This document shows, piece by piece, positions 16,865-25,959 of a stretch of DNA of 29,716 nt (the stretch's first letter is position 1; each line of letters starts with the position of its first letter). The DNA lies in the NCBI GenBank assembly GCA_964565715.1, contig CAZMGG010000067.1:1-29716 (forward strand). Direction: 5' to 3'. The DNA is from CAZMGG01 sp964565715. Its GTDB lineage: Bacteria; Planctomycetota; UBA1135; UBA2386. The position numbers and the translations under genes were made by a program. Under the pieces are notes generated by a model. That model ran no database searches, was not told the DNA's origin, and saw only the letters and a list, made by a program, of their open reading frames with translations.

Positions 16865-18361
16865 TCACATGGGCTCGCCGCCGGACGCCAGCACCCGCTG
16901 CAGGCGCGCTTCGTCCCGTGTCACCGACAGTTCGCGCACCTGGTGCGGCACCACCCGGCCCGGCGGCAGGCCCTTCGGCTTCCGCACGTGTCTGGCCTCG
17001 GTGTAGACCACCGGACAGCGGTGCTCGCCGCGGGCCTTGCTGAAGTGGATGGCCACGTGCGCCGCGTCCAGCAGCGTCTCCAGGCTGGCGGTGCGGCCCT
17101 TCGGCAGCCGCACGATGACGTGGCTGCCGGCGCGCCCGCCGCCCACGTGCAGCCAGACGTCGTTGCCGCGCGCCACCCGCAGGCTCAGGCGGTCGTTCTC
17201 CTCGTTGCTGCGGCCGACCAGGATCGGGTAGCCCTCCGCCGAGGTGAACTGCCGGCCGACGGTCCGGGCGGCGTGCCTGGCCTTGGCTCTGCTGGCGCCC
17301 GGGGTCCCCGCCGTCGCCGCCGGTCGGGGCAGCAGCCGCAGTTCGTGCAGGCGCGCGCGGAGTCCGGCCAGGTCGTCGTCGGTGGCCGCGGCAAGGCGGG
17401 CGGCCAGCTCCTGCACCGTCGCCGCCAGCGTCTCGGCCTCCTGCAGGCGTTGCGCCGCCACCGTCGCCCCGTCCTCGAGCCGCCGCGCCCGGTCGTAGCG
17501 CGCCTTGGCCTGCAGCGGCACCGGCAGGGCCGGGTCCAGCTCGAGGCGCAGCTCGCCCTCGCCCGCCGGGTCGGGCACCAGCAGGTGGTCCTGGCCGCGG
17601 CGCACGGCGTGGCCGTAGGCCAGCAGCAGGTCGGCTTCGGCGCGGATCCGGGCGGCGTCGCCTCGGCCCTCGATCTGCTGCCGCAGACCGTCGCACTGCT
17701 GGGTCGCCCGCCGGCCGGCCCGGTCGAGCGCGCGCGCCAGTTCGTCCCGTTCGGCGGTGGCCTCCGTGCGCCGGTCCAGGGCGGTGAAGTGGACGTCCAC
17801 CGCGGCCAGCACCGGCGCCGGGAAGCGCGGGGCCGGTTCCGGCGGGGCCGGTGTGAGCGGCGGTGGCGGGCCGTAGACGTCGCCGGGCCCGAGCGTGCGC
17901 ACCGCCGTGCGCACCACCCGCGAGAGTTCCAGCACCCGCTGCGAGGCGTCGACGAGGCACCACAGGCCCTGCTTGGAGAACAACTCGCAGTGCAGGGTGA
18001 GGGGGACGTCGGCGGCGGTGAACTCCAGCCAGCAGCGCCGTTCGCCCGCGGCGTGGCCGCACGCCCGCAGCACGGCACCGCGCAGCCTGGTCCGCAGCGC
18101 GTCGAGGTGCGGGCCGGTGGCGAAGGCGCCCTTGCCGAACCGGCGGCCGGTGATCGTCACCCGCGCGCGGGCGCCGCCGGGCGCGAGGTGCAGCAGGTGC
18201 CGCCGCCCGTCGTGCGCCAGCACCAGCAGCAGGTCGTCACGACCGCGCGGCTGCGCCACGTCCTCGACCACGGCCCCGGCGAACCGGTCGTGCAGCTCCT
18301 GCACGACCTGGGCCAGTTCGGCCGCCCGCAGCGGCCCTTCGGCGGGCGCGTCCGGGCTCAG
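16865..18361 (-). CDS. NFACT-domain protein, divergent RqcH/Rqc2 relative
   Basis: The protein is about 498 residues. A degenerate NFACT-N domain (about 12-165) is followed by a long coiled-coil middle region (about 185-330) with the segment LLLAYGHAVRRGQDHLLV. An NFACT-R domain (DUF814, about 374-480) follows with NDVWLHVGGGRAGSHVI and VRKPKGLPPG. RqcH-type proteins bind stalled 50S subunits and direct alanine tailing. Here the conserved Asp-Arg of NFACT-N appears as Glu107-Arg108, and the usual G-x-x-SN stretch is missing. The start is uncertain: no ATG fits. CTG at 18361 overlaps the ndk stop (CTGA) with GAGGAG upstream and gives the full N terminus. GTG at 18304 would cut 19 residues, and GTG at 18412 would overlap ndk by 55 bases. 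NFACT-R is secure; activity is not. Confidence 0.78.
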   Translation of the reverse strand: MSPDAPAEGPLRAAELAQVVQELHDRFAGAVVEDVAQPRGRDDLLLVLAHDGRRHLLHLAPGGARARVTITGRRFGKGAFATGPHLDALRTRLRGAVLRACGHAAGERRCWLEFTAADVPLTLHCELFSKQGLWCLVDASQRVLELSRVVRTAVRTLGPGDVYGPPPPLTPAPPEPAPRFPAPVLAAVDVHFTALDRRTEATAERDELARALDRAGRRATQQCDGLRQQIEGRGDAARIRAEADLLLAYGHAVRRGQDHLLVPDPAGEGELRLELDPALPVPLQAKARYDRARRLEDGATVAAQRLQEAETLAATVQELAARLAAATDDDLAGLRARLHELRLLPRPAATAGTPGASRAKARHAARTVGRQFTSAEGYPILVGRSNEENDRLSLRVARGNDVWLHVGGGRAGSHVIVRLPKGRTASLETLLDAAHVAIHFSKARGEHRCPVVYTEARHVRKPKGLPPGRVVPHQVRELSVTRDEARLQRVLASGGEPM

Positions 18362-18834
18362 GCCTTCTTCAGCTCCTCGACCGGGTCGTAGGCCCAGGCC
18401 TCGCCGCTCCACGCGTAGTCGACCAGGCCCTCGGGGAAGAACAGCTTGATCTCCCGCTGCGCCGCCTCGGGTCCGTCGGAGCCGTGCACCAGGTTGTAGG
18501 ACCGGCTGACGCCGAAGTCGCCGCGGATCGTGCCCGCCGCCGCGTCGCAGCCGAACGTCGCGCCCATCATCGCCCGGCACATCTTGATGGCGCCGATGCC
18601 TTCGAGCACCATGGCCACCACCGGCGAGCTGGTCATGAACCGCACCAGGCCGGGGTAGAACGGCTTCTGCTTGTGGTCCTGGTAGTGGGTCGCCGCGAGT
18701 TCGGGCGTGATGCGCATCAGCTTCATGGCGCAGAGCTTGAGGCCCTTGTCCTCGAAGCGGGCCAGGATGCGGCCGGCGAGGCCCCGTTGCACGGCGTCGG
18801 GCTTGAGCAGGATGAGGGTGCGTTCCATGGTCAT
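18358..18834 (-). CDS. ndk: Nucleoside diphosphate kinase
   Basis: This 158-residue protein is slightly longer than the usual 140-150. It has Lys11 in KPDAVQRG, the GTIRGDF motif at 101-107 and the phosphorylated histidine His117 in NLVHGSDGPEAA. Ndk passes the gamma phosphate of ATP to other NDPs and so supplies dTTP, GTP and others. A second ATG two codons in (18828) is an equally good start; neither has a clear ribosome site. The usual N/P-containing stretch before GTIRGDF reads MGATFGCDAAA, with a Cys. The gene is 20 bases from a divergent lipoprotein gene and overlaps the NFACT gene downstream, which suggests cotranscription with that gene. Confidence 0.96.
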   Translation of the reverse strand: MTMERTLILLKPDAVQRGLAGRILARFEDKGLKLCAMKLMRITPELAATHYQDHKQKPFYPGLVRFMTSSPVVAMVLEGIGAIKMCRAMMGATFGCDAAAGTIRGDFGVSRSYNLVHGSDGPEAAQREIKLFFPEGLVDYAWSGEAWAYDPVEELKKA

Positions 18835-18854
18835 TCGGTCGTGAAAGGGCGAGG

Positions 18855-19556
18855 ATGATAGCAGTCATGGCAGTCCGCACCGCATGGATTCCCGCCCTGC
18901 TGGCCCTGCTGGCCCTGCCCGTCGCCTGCCGCGCGCCGGACCGGACCAACTCGGTATGGCGCGCCACGGCCGAGCGCGAACGGCACGAACTGCAGGGCGA
19001 GCGGCAGTGGCTGGCCCGCGAGCGCGTGCGCCTGCAGGCGGCGATCGCCGAGGACGAGGTCGTGGTCGTGCGGCTGCGCGACCAGGCCGCGGCGGCGGCC
19101 GCGAGCCTGCGTGACGCGCTGCGGCGCCTCGACGCGGAACTGCGGGCGATGCAGCACGCCGAGGAGGACCTGCTGGCGGCCCGGACCCGCGCGACCGCGA
19201 TCGCCGCCGAACTCCTGCCGTTGCGGCAGGCCGAGGCCGAACTGGCGACGCTGCAGGCGCGCCTGCAGGCGGTGGCCGGCGAACGCGCGGGCCTGCAGGA
19301 ACAGGTGCAGGTGGCCGAGGCGGAACTGGCGGCGGCGCAGGCGGTCGCCATGCAGCGTCTGCGTGAGGTGCAGGAACTGTCGGACAAGGTGCGCGGCGTC
19401 GAGACGGCGGCGGCCGCGGCCCTGGAACTGGTGCGCACGGCGTTGCTCGGCGTCGGCGCCGGCGGCGCGGGCGGCAGCGACAACAAGCCGGCGGAACCGC
19501 CCGCCGAGCCGCCGGTGCCGAAGCCGGCGGAACAGCCGGGCGGCAAGGGCAGCTGA
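18855..19556 (+). CDS. Coiled-coil lipoprotein of unknown function
   Basis: The 233-residue protein has a signal peptide with a clear lipobox, LPVAC, with lipidated Cys at 25. From about residue 30 to 190 it is a continuous heptad-like coiled coil, rich in Glu, Arg, Ala and Leu (for example ERERHELQGERQWLARERV). It ends in a Gly/Pro/Lys-rich low-complexity tail. I recognise no family. It would sit in the periplasm as an anchored helical rod. AGGG at 18846-18849 lies five bases before the ATG at 18855; an ATG at 18867 is the alternative and leaves the lipobox intact. It is transcribed away from ndk and converges on the CPPC protein gene. Its upstream region is only 20 bases, so its promoter must lie within or overlap ndk. 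Confidence 0.75.
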   Translation: MIAVMAVRTAWIPALLALLALPVACRAPDRTNSVWRATAERERHELQGERQWLARERVRLQAAIAEDEVVVVRLRDQAAAAAASLRDALRRLDAELRAMQHAEEDLLAARTRATAIAAELLPLRQAEAELATLQARLQAVAGERAGLQEQVQVAEAELAAAQAVAMQRLREVQELSDKVRGVETAAAAALELVRTALLGVGAGGAGGSDNKPAEPPAEPPVPKPAEQPGGKGS

Positions 19557-19571
19557 TCGCGCCCGGGAGGG

Positions 19572-20966
19572 CTACAGGCAGCGCAGGCTGGCGAACGCCG
19601 CCCGCAGCAGGGCCGCGGTGGGCTCGTCGCGGCCGACGCCGTCCAGGATCACCAGCAGTTCCGGCCGCAGCGCCAGTTCGAGCCGGCGTTCGGGCGCGCC
19701 GTCGCGGCCGGGCACGGTCAGCCCCCGGCGCCAGAAGCCGGTGGGGTCGGCCGGCGCCTGCCAGGCGGCGGTGGGAGGCATCGGCTCACCCGCCAGCAGT
19801 TCCCGCAGCCAGGCGTCGGCGCGGGCGCGGTCCCAGTGCAGCAGCGAGGGCGGCGGCGCGTGGCCGGTGAGGGTGAACCGGCCCTGCCGTTCGGGGCAGG
19901 TCCAGGTGACCTGGAACAGGTAGCCGCCGGCCTGCCGGACGGCGTTCCAGCCCTCGGGGCCGGTGCAGGCCAGCCGATGCCGGCGGTTCTGGTAGTCGGC
20001 GCCGAGCAGCACGCCGCCGGTGTGCGCCAGCAGGGGCCGCGCCGCGACGGTGGCGGCCCGCACGTCGAGGTCGAGCATCGTGTAGCTGTGCAGCAGTTCG
20101 CGCACCGCGGTCTCGTGCCGGGCGATCTGCGCGGCACTGCCGCGCAGCAGCAGCACGTGGCGCAAGGGACCCAGCGTGTCGACGTGGATCAGGCAGCGCT
20201 GGTCGTGGGGCAACCGCACCTGCACGCGGGCGCCGCGCAGGTCGTCCGGCGCCCGGTCGCCGAGGGAGGGCGGCAGCCACGGCTCGACGGCGCCGACCTG
20301 GGCCGCCGGCAGCAGCCGCGCGAGGTGGCCGGCGAGGTCGGCGGCGGCGCGGGCAGCCTCCAGCGGCACCACGTCGAGGTGCACCGAGACGTCGCAGGCG
20401 AGGTCGGTGCCCAGCAGGTAGAACGACACCGCCTCCATGCTGCCGGCGCGGGCCGGCGGCAGCGGCACCGGCAGCCAGCCGCGGGCGCCGATCCGGTAGT
20501 TGCAGGGCGGGCAGGCGAAGCGGTCGTCGTGGATGTGGCCCAGTGCCGTGGCATCGACCTCCACCGCCAGCGTCGGACGGACCTGGCCGTCGATGGCCTG
20601 CAGCACCAGCAGGGCGTGGTCGCGGGCGAGCACCCGTTCGGGCTCGTCGCGCCGGTGCAGTTCGGCGCAGACCAGCGCGATGGCGCGCTCGCCCTCGCGG
20701 CGGGGCTCGCCCACCAGGCGGGAACGGCGGACGAGGCCAGTGGCGAGCGCGCGGCGCAGGTGGGCGCCGTGGGCCTCCTGCAGTTCGGGGTTGTCGGGCC
20801 GGAACAGGGCCAGGCATGCGTCGGCGTCGCCGCCGGCGAGGGCCTGGTCGAGGTGCTGCAATACCGCCTGCACGTCGGCGGCGGTGATCGGCGTCTGCGC
20901 CGGCAGGACGGCGGCCAGGGCGGTGACGATGGCCGCGAGCCGGTGGTTGCGACGAACCCGGCTCAT
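19572..20966 (-). CDS. Secreted protein with CPPC motif, unknown function
   Basis: This is a 464-residue protein with an N-terminal signal peptide (about 1-23, ending LPAQ). The segment at about 26-130 looks like a SnoaL/NTF2-type fold by pattern only (VQAVLQHLDQALAGGDADACLALF). Cys152-Pro-Pro-Cys155 follows in FACPPCNYRIG, a vicinal-Cys motif that could bind metal or be redox active. The C-terminal 300 residues are beta-rich and have no motif I recognise. The ATG overlaps the stop of the DFV-motif membrane protein as ATGA, so it is the last gene of a sigma factor, membrane protein, secreted protein set. It may be a target, sensor or effector of that set, but this is only inference from position. 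Confidence 0.78.
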   Translation of the reverse strand: MSRVRRNHRLAAIVTALAAVLPAQTPITAADVQAVLQHLDQALAGGDADACLALFRPDNPELQEAHGAHLRRALATGLVRRSRLVGEPRREGERAIALVCAELHRRDEPERVLARDHALLVLQAIDGQVRPTLAVEVDATALGHIHDDRFACPPCNYRIGARGWLPVPLPPARAGSMEAVSFYLLGTDLACDVSVHLDVVPLEAARAAADLAGHLARLLPAAQVGAVEPWLPPSLGDRAPDDLRGARVQVRLPHDQRCLIHVDTLGPLRHVLLLRGSAAQIARHETAVRELLHSYTMLDLDVRAATVAARPLLAHTGGVLLGADYQNRRHRLACTGPEGWNAVRQAGGYLFQVTWTCPERQGRFTLTGHAPPPSLLHWDRARADAWLRELLAGEPMPPTAAWQAPADPTGFWRRGLTVPGRDGAPERRLELALRPELLVILDGVGRDEPTAALLRAAFASLRCL

Positions 20967-21721
20967 CGGCCGCCTTCCCGCAGGAGCGCCAGCAGGTGCA
21001 GGCCGTCGGGCGCGTGGGCCGGCAGGGGGGGCGGCAAGGTTGTGGGCGGCCGTTCCTGGCCGAGGCCCGCGGCAAGTGCGGCGATCGGCGTGGCGGCGTG
21101 GGCGGTGGCCAGCGACGGCGACCAGTCGGCCAGCAGCGCCTGCCGCAGGCCAGGCGTGGTGGTGGGGCCGCGGCCGCGGCCGGCGAAGGCCAGCACCGCC
21201 GCCAGCACCAGCGCCGCCGCCAGCAGCACGACGTCGAGGCGGCGCAGCAGCCCGCGCAGGCCGCGGCGGCGGCCGCCGGCGGCGAACGGCGCGTCGCCCG
21301 GGGAGTTGCCTGGTGCGTTGCCGGCGAGGCTGCCCGAGGTCGGGATCGGCGGGAAGCCGAGCGCGCGCAGGGTGCGGGCGACGAAGTCCGGCGTCGGGAT
21401 CGGTGCCTCGTGCTCGAGGAGCAGGGCGCGGAAGCGGGCGGCCTGCTCGGTGCGGACGCGGGCGGCGGTGCTGGCGACGAAGTCGGCGCTCGGCTCGGGC
21501 GGCGCGAAGGCATCGCGCAGCGCCGGATCCAGCAGCGGCGCCGCCAGGGACACGTCGGCGGGCTGGTCCTCGGCGGCCTGCTGCGCGCGCCGGACCAGGC
21601 GCAGGGTTGCGTCGACGAAGTCCGCGCCGATCGGCGGCGGCTCGAGCGACAGCCAGTCGGCCTCGGCGGGGAAGCCGTCGGCGGGGCCGTGGGGATCCGG
21701 GGACGGCGGCGGATGCTGCAT
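20963..21721 (-). CDS. Single-pass membrane protein with three DFV motifs; candidate anti-sigma factor
   Basis: This 252-residue protein starts one base inside the sigma-factor stop (TGATG). Its N-terminal half is cytoplasmic by the positive-inside rule (GGRRRGLRGLLRRLD precedes the helix), and a single membrane helix spans about 163-180. The outer part is short and Pro-rich. The cytoplasmic half carries three copies of a short motif: ADFVDATLRLV from 33, ADFVASTAARV from 79, and PDFVARTLRAL from 111. There is no HxxxCxxC zinc anti-sigma motif. Position and topology point to an anti-sigma factor holding the neighbouring sigma factor; the DFV motifs are candidates for the contact helices. That role is inference. 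Confidence 0.75.
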   Translation of the reverse strand: MQHPPPSPDPHGPADGFPAEADWLSLEPPPIGADFVDATLRLVRRAQQAAEDQPADVSLAAPLLDPALRDAFAPPEPSADFVASTAARVRTEQAARFRALLLEHEAPIPTPDFVARTLRALGFPPIPTSGSLAGNAPGNSPGDAPFAAGGRRRGLRGLLRRLDVVLLAAALVLAAVLAFAGRGRGPTTTPGLRQALLADWSPSLATAHAATPIAALAAGLGQERPPTTLPPPLPAHAPDGLHLLALLREGGR

Positions 21722-22305
21722 CACGCCTCCGCCTTCAGGTAGGGCTGCAGGCGCTCGCGCAGCGCCTCCTTGGCCCGGAACAGCCGCGACTTGACGGTGC
21801 CCTCGCTGACGCCGACCACGTCGGCGATGGCGGCATAGTCGAGGCCCTCGTACTCGCGCAGCACGAAGACCATGCGCTGGTCCTCGCCGAGGCTGGCCAG
21901 CGCCTCGCCGATCTGGCGGCCGAGTTCGCTGTTCTCGGCGTGCGCCTGCGGCGGGCGGCCGCCCGGGTCGACCAGTTCGCGCTGGCCCTCGTCCTCGCCG
22001 GTGCCGGTCAGCGACATGGTCGGCAGCCGGCGCTTCTTCAGCACGTCGTAGCAGTGGTTGCGGACGAAGGTGTAGACCCAGGTGGTGAACTTGACGCCGC
22101 GCTGGGGCTCGAAGCGGTCGATGGCGCGGAAGACCTTGAGGAACACGTCCTGGGCGATGTCCTCGACCTCGTGGCGCCAGCCGAAGCCGAGGAAGCGGTA
22201 GATGACGGCGATCACGGGTCGGTGCAGGGCCTCGATGATCCGGCGGCTGGCGTCGGCGTCGCCGCGCTGGGCCGCGAGGATGGTGTCGAGAGGGAGGTCG
22301 ATCAC
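21721..22305 (-). CDS. ECF-like RNA polymerase sigma factor
   Basis: The 194-residue protein has the two-domain layout of group 4 sigma factors. Region 2 is at about 26-92, including VEDIAQDVFLKVFRAI and FTTWVYTFVRNHCYDVLKKRR. An acidic linker follows, then region 4 at about 132-186 with the helix-turn-helix YAAIADVVGVSEGTVKSRLFRAKEALRERL (160-186 in part). The start is GTG at 22305, with no clear ribosome site. It would direct RNA polymerase to a small set of promoters, probably under control of the membrane protein encoded immediately downstream with a 1-base overlap. It lies 87 bases after hslU on the same strand, so it may have its own promoter there. Confidence 0.93.
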   Translation of the reverse strand: MIDLPLDTILAAQRGDADASRRIIEALHRPVIAVIYRFLGFGWRHEVEDIAQDVFLKVFRAIDRFEPQRGVKFTTWVYTFVRNHCYDVLKKRRLPTMSLTGTGEDEGQRELVDPGGRPPQAHAENSELGRQIGEALASLGEDQRMVFVLREYEGLDYAAIADVVGVSEGTVKSRLFRAKEALRERLQPYLKAEA

Positions 22306-22362
22306 GAGGCGTGCGAGAGGACCGCGCTGATTCGAACCGATGCGCCGGAAGTTCCGTGGTGT

Positions 22363-22383
22363 CGCCGGCCGGCGCCGCCGGCG
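22363..22383. other. GC-rich hairpin just after hslU
   Basis: Two perfect 7-base arms (22363-22369 and 22377-22383) flank a 7-base loop, starting nine bases past the hslU stop on the minus strand. No T-run follows, so it is at most a weak or Rho-assisted terminator or an mRNA 3'-end stabiliser. It lies in the 87-base gap before the sigma-factor gene. The rest of the gap shows no convincing promoter. Confidence 0.3.
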
Positions 22384-22392
22384 GGCCGCGGC

Positions 22393-23856
<1,464 letters not shown>

Positions 23857-23884
23857 AGGCCCGACCCCGCCGAAGCGAAGGGCG

Positions 23885-24955
23885 CTACAGGAAGCGCGTC
23901 ACCGGCACCGCCAGGCTCACCGAGCCGGTGGCGGCGCCGCCGTCGGTGCTGGCGACGATGCGCGCCACCGACACCGGCACCGGCCCCGGCGGGTTGGTGA
24001 GCAGCGTCGACACGTCGCCGAAGGCCAGCGCGCCGGTGCCGAGGTGGATCGAGCCGCCCTGCAGGTGGATCCGCCAGCCCGCCGGCAGCAGCGGCAGCAT
24101 CAGGTTGCCGGTGTAGCTGCCCTGCGGGTCGTTGCTGCCCGGCAGCGCCCACCACAGGTCGGTGCTGGTGAGCAGCGCGCAGCCGGTGCCGGGGAACGGT
24201 GTGATCCGGGGCTGCAGGCCGAGCGCGACGAACGGCTGCGCCAGCCCGGTGCCGTCGTCGGGCACGCCGTTGCGCAGCGCCACGTCGAGCTGGCTCTGGG
24301 CGCCGGTGTTCCACAGGCTGAAGGTGCCGAACGGCAGCGCCGTGCGCCCCGGCGGCGGACAGCCCTGGCCCGAGCGATAGCCGGGCTGCTCGTTGCGCCC
24401 GTCGGGGTACTGCGTGTGGCTGTCGAGCCAGACGCTGAACGAGCGGTCGTTGCCCTGGGCGGTGAAGTTGCCGAAGGTGCGCACGTCGAGGCAGACCGTG
24501 GCGCCCGGCGGCGGCACGAACGGCACCTGCCACGGGATGGCGAAGGCGAAGCCCGGCGCCGGGTCGATCGCCGGCCGCTCCGTCGCCGGGAAGGCGACCA
24601 CCATGCGCGGCAGCACCAGCACCGGGCTCGGCCCGGCGTTGTCGGTGAAGGTGGCGCTGGCGGTGCCCGGCGTGCGCGGCGAGACCGAGGCGGTGACCAG
24701 CAGGTCGACGCTGAAGGCCTCGACCCGGGAGCGGGTCTGGACCGCATCGGCGCGGTAGGCGTGCCCCTGCAGGGGCGCGCCCGGCGGCAGGTCGGCGTGC
24801 AGGGTCTGCAGGCGCAGGCTCGGCCGGCCGAGCGGGAAGTGGGTGAAGCTCGACCCTTCCAGCGCGCTCCGGTCGGCGGGGGAGACGGTGCCCTGGGAGA
24901 GGACGGCAGGAGAGAGGACGGCCAGCAGGCCACACAGGTGCAGGATGCGGATCAT
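23885..24955 (-). CDS. Secreted protein of unknown function
   Basis: This 356-residue protein has a clear signal peptide (MIRILHLCGLLAVLSPAVLS) and no later membrane helix. The mature part is rich in Pro, Gly, Thr and aromatic residues and looks all-beta, with segments such as GATVCLDVRTFGNFTAQG and GSYTGNLMLPLLPAGW. The style is that of the many poorly characterised exported proteins of planctomycetes; I recognise no enzyme motif. It has no PEP-CTERM or LPxTG-like tail and ends VPVTRFL, so it is not an obvious exosortase substrate. It lies between the two-TM protein gene (86 bases upstream) and hslU (28 bases downstream) on the same strand. Confidence 0.75.
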   Translation of the reverse strand: MIRILHLCGLLAVLSPAVLSQGTVSPADRSALEGSSFTHFPLGRPSLRLQTLHADLPPGAPLQGHAYRADAVQTRSRVEAFSVDLLVTASVSPRTPGTASATFTDNAGPSPVLVLPRMVVAFPATERPAIDPAPGFAFAIPWQVPFVPPPGATVCLDVRTFGNFTAQGNDRSFSVWLDSHTQYPDGRNEQPGYRSGQGCPPPGRTALPFGTFSLWNTGAQSQLDVALRNGVPDDGTGLAQPFVALGLQPRITPFPGTGCALLTSTDLWWALPGSNDPQGSYTGNLMLPLLPAGWRIHLQGGSIHLGTGALAFGDVSTLLTNPPGPVPVSVARIVASTDGGAATGSVSLAVPVTRFL

Positions 24956-25041
24956 GGTGCTCGCGGCCCGGGGCGGACCTTCCGCCACGGCGCCACCCTT
25001 GTGGAACGGGCAGGTCGATTCCGTCGCGCGAAGGCGGGAAA

Positions 25042-25827
25042 TCAGGCGCGGCCGTGGAAGGCGAGGTCGGCCTGCAGGGCCAGCGCCAGCAGCAGGCGGC
25101 GGTCGGCCCGGCCGACGTCGGTACAGGCGAGCGACCAGCGTTCGGGCTGGTCGAGCCAGTCGATCTCGCCGAGCAGGGCCCCGTCGGGGCCGCGGATCTG
25201 CCCGTTCTCGACCCGGAACGGCCGCGTCGCCATCAGGAAGGCGCGGAACGCGGCGCCCCGGAGTTCGGGGTCGGCCATGGTGCAGGGTTGACCGTGGCCG
25301 TCTTCGGACACCACCTGCCAGCGGCCCCGGCGCCAGGCGAGCTGCGCGAGGGCGTTGCCCGCGCCGTCGGTGACGCGGTAGCGGAGCCCCCGGCCGCTCA
25401 GGGTGGGCTGCTCGCGGATGCCGAGCAGCGGCGCGCCATCGGTGGAACGGACCTGCAGCGGCGGCCGCGGCAGCGCGAGGCGACCCAACCCATACAGGAG
25501 TACGAACAGCAGCGCGAAAGCTGCGGCGATGGCCAGGGTCACGACCATCGGGGCCGCGTTGCCAAAAAAACGTGAGCGGCCCACGGCGTCGAACCACAGC
25601 CAGACCGCGCCACTGGCGGCGCCGAACCAGGCCAGCAGGCCGACCAGGCCGGTGCGGAATCGCCCGGGCGCGGTGAACGAGCCGACCTGGTCGCCGGTCT
25701 CGTCCCAGAGCTGGCCCGACTCGGGCCCCATGCTGCGCCGCCGGCCGACCGCGACGACCGCGCCGCGCTGCATGGCGGCGGTGATGCTGTCCAGGGGTGC
25801 GGTCGGACGCGGTGCCGGGTCTTCCAC
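25042..25827 (-). CDS. Two-TM membrane protein of unknown function
   Basis: The protein is about 261 residues from GTG 25827, with two membrane helices at about 60-80 and 92-117. A C-terminal soluble domain of some 140 residues holds GRGLRYRVTDGAGNALAQLAW, and an N-terminal stretch has QLWDETGDQVGSFTAP. Both read like short beta-meander repeats of the type 'D..G..vg', a faint resemblance to scramblase/LURP-like folds that I would not press. Internal ATGs (MQRGAVV and MGPESGQ) are alternative starts. A run of seven T (coding strand; plus 25564-25570) encodes Phe87-Phe88 between the two helices, unusual in such GC-rich DNA. It is divergent from the ATP synthase operon. Confidence 0.65.
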   Translation of the reverse strand: MEDPAPRPTAPLDSITAAMQRGAVVAVGRRRSMGPESGQLWDETGDQVGSFTAPGRFRTGLVGLLAWFGAASGAVWLWFDAVGRSRFFGNAAPMVVTLAIAAAFALLFVLLYGLGRLALPRPPLQVRSTDGAPLLGIREQPTLSGRGLRYRVTDGAGNALAQLAWRRGRWQVVSEDGHGQPCTMADPELRGAAFRAFLMATRPFRVENGQIRGPDGALLGEIDWLDQPERWSLACTDVGRADRRLLLALALQADLAFHGRA

Positions 25828-25885
25828 GGGGCGGCAGTGAACGCGGCCGGCCACCCGTCCGCCAGAGGGTCGCGGGGGAAAACGC

Positions 25886-25913
25886 TTGCCCGTCCGGCGA
25901 CCGTATCTATGCT
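25886..25913 (+). promoter_or_regulatory. Candidate promoter of the ATP synthase operon
   Basis: TTGCCC at 25886-25891 and TATGCT at 25908-25913 are separated by 16 bases, a fair sigma-70-type arrangement. They lie in the 132-base divergent region before the first gene, which starts at 25960. A transcript starting near 25920 would have a leader of about 40 bases containing the GGGGAGA ribosome site at 25947-25953. The local drop in GC content around the -10 supports it. The call is by eye and untested. Confidence 0.45.
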
Positions 25914-25959
25914 CCCCGCCCCTCGTTCCGTTGCGTTCTTTCGATCGGGGAGATCTGGC

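Noticed and set aside
11663..17043. Very long open frames on both strands antisense or out of frame to the helical-repeat gene (up to about 1600 codons).
   Set aside because: They are by-products of high GC at third codon positions. Their translations are Ala/Arg/Gly/Gln-rich with no domains, while the minus-strand frame at 12667-16731 has an anchor and helical repeats.
18362..19546. Upstream extension of the NFACT reading frame through ndk and beyond, which would give an 893-residue protein.
   Set aside because: The added part is out-of-frame ndk and antisense lipoprotein sequence with no homology pattern. NFACT homologues start near residue 11 of the proposed protein.
23885..24955. The secreted protein as a possible exosortase substrate.
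   Set aside because: Its C terminus ends VPVTRFL without a sorting motif, membrane helix or basic tail.
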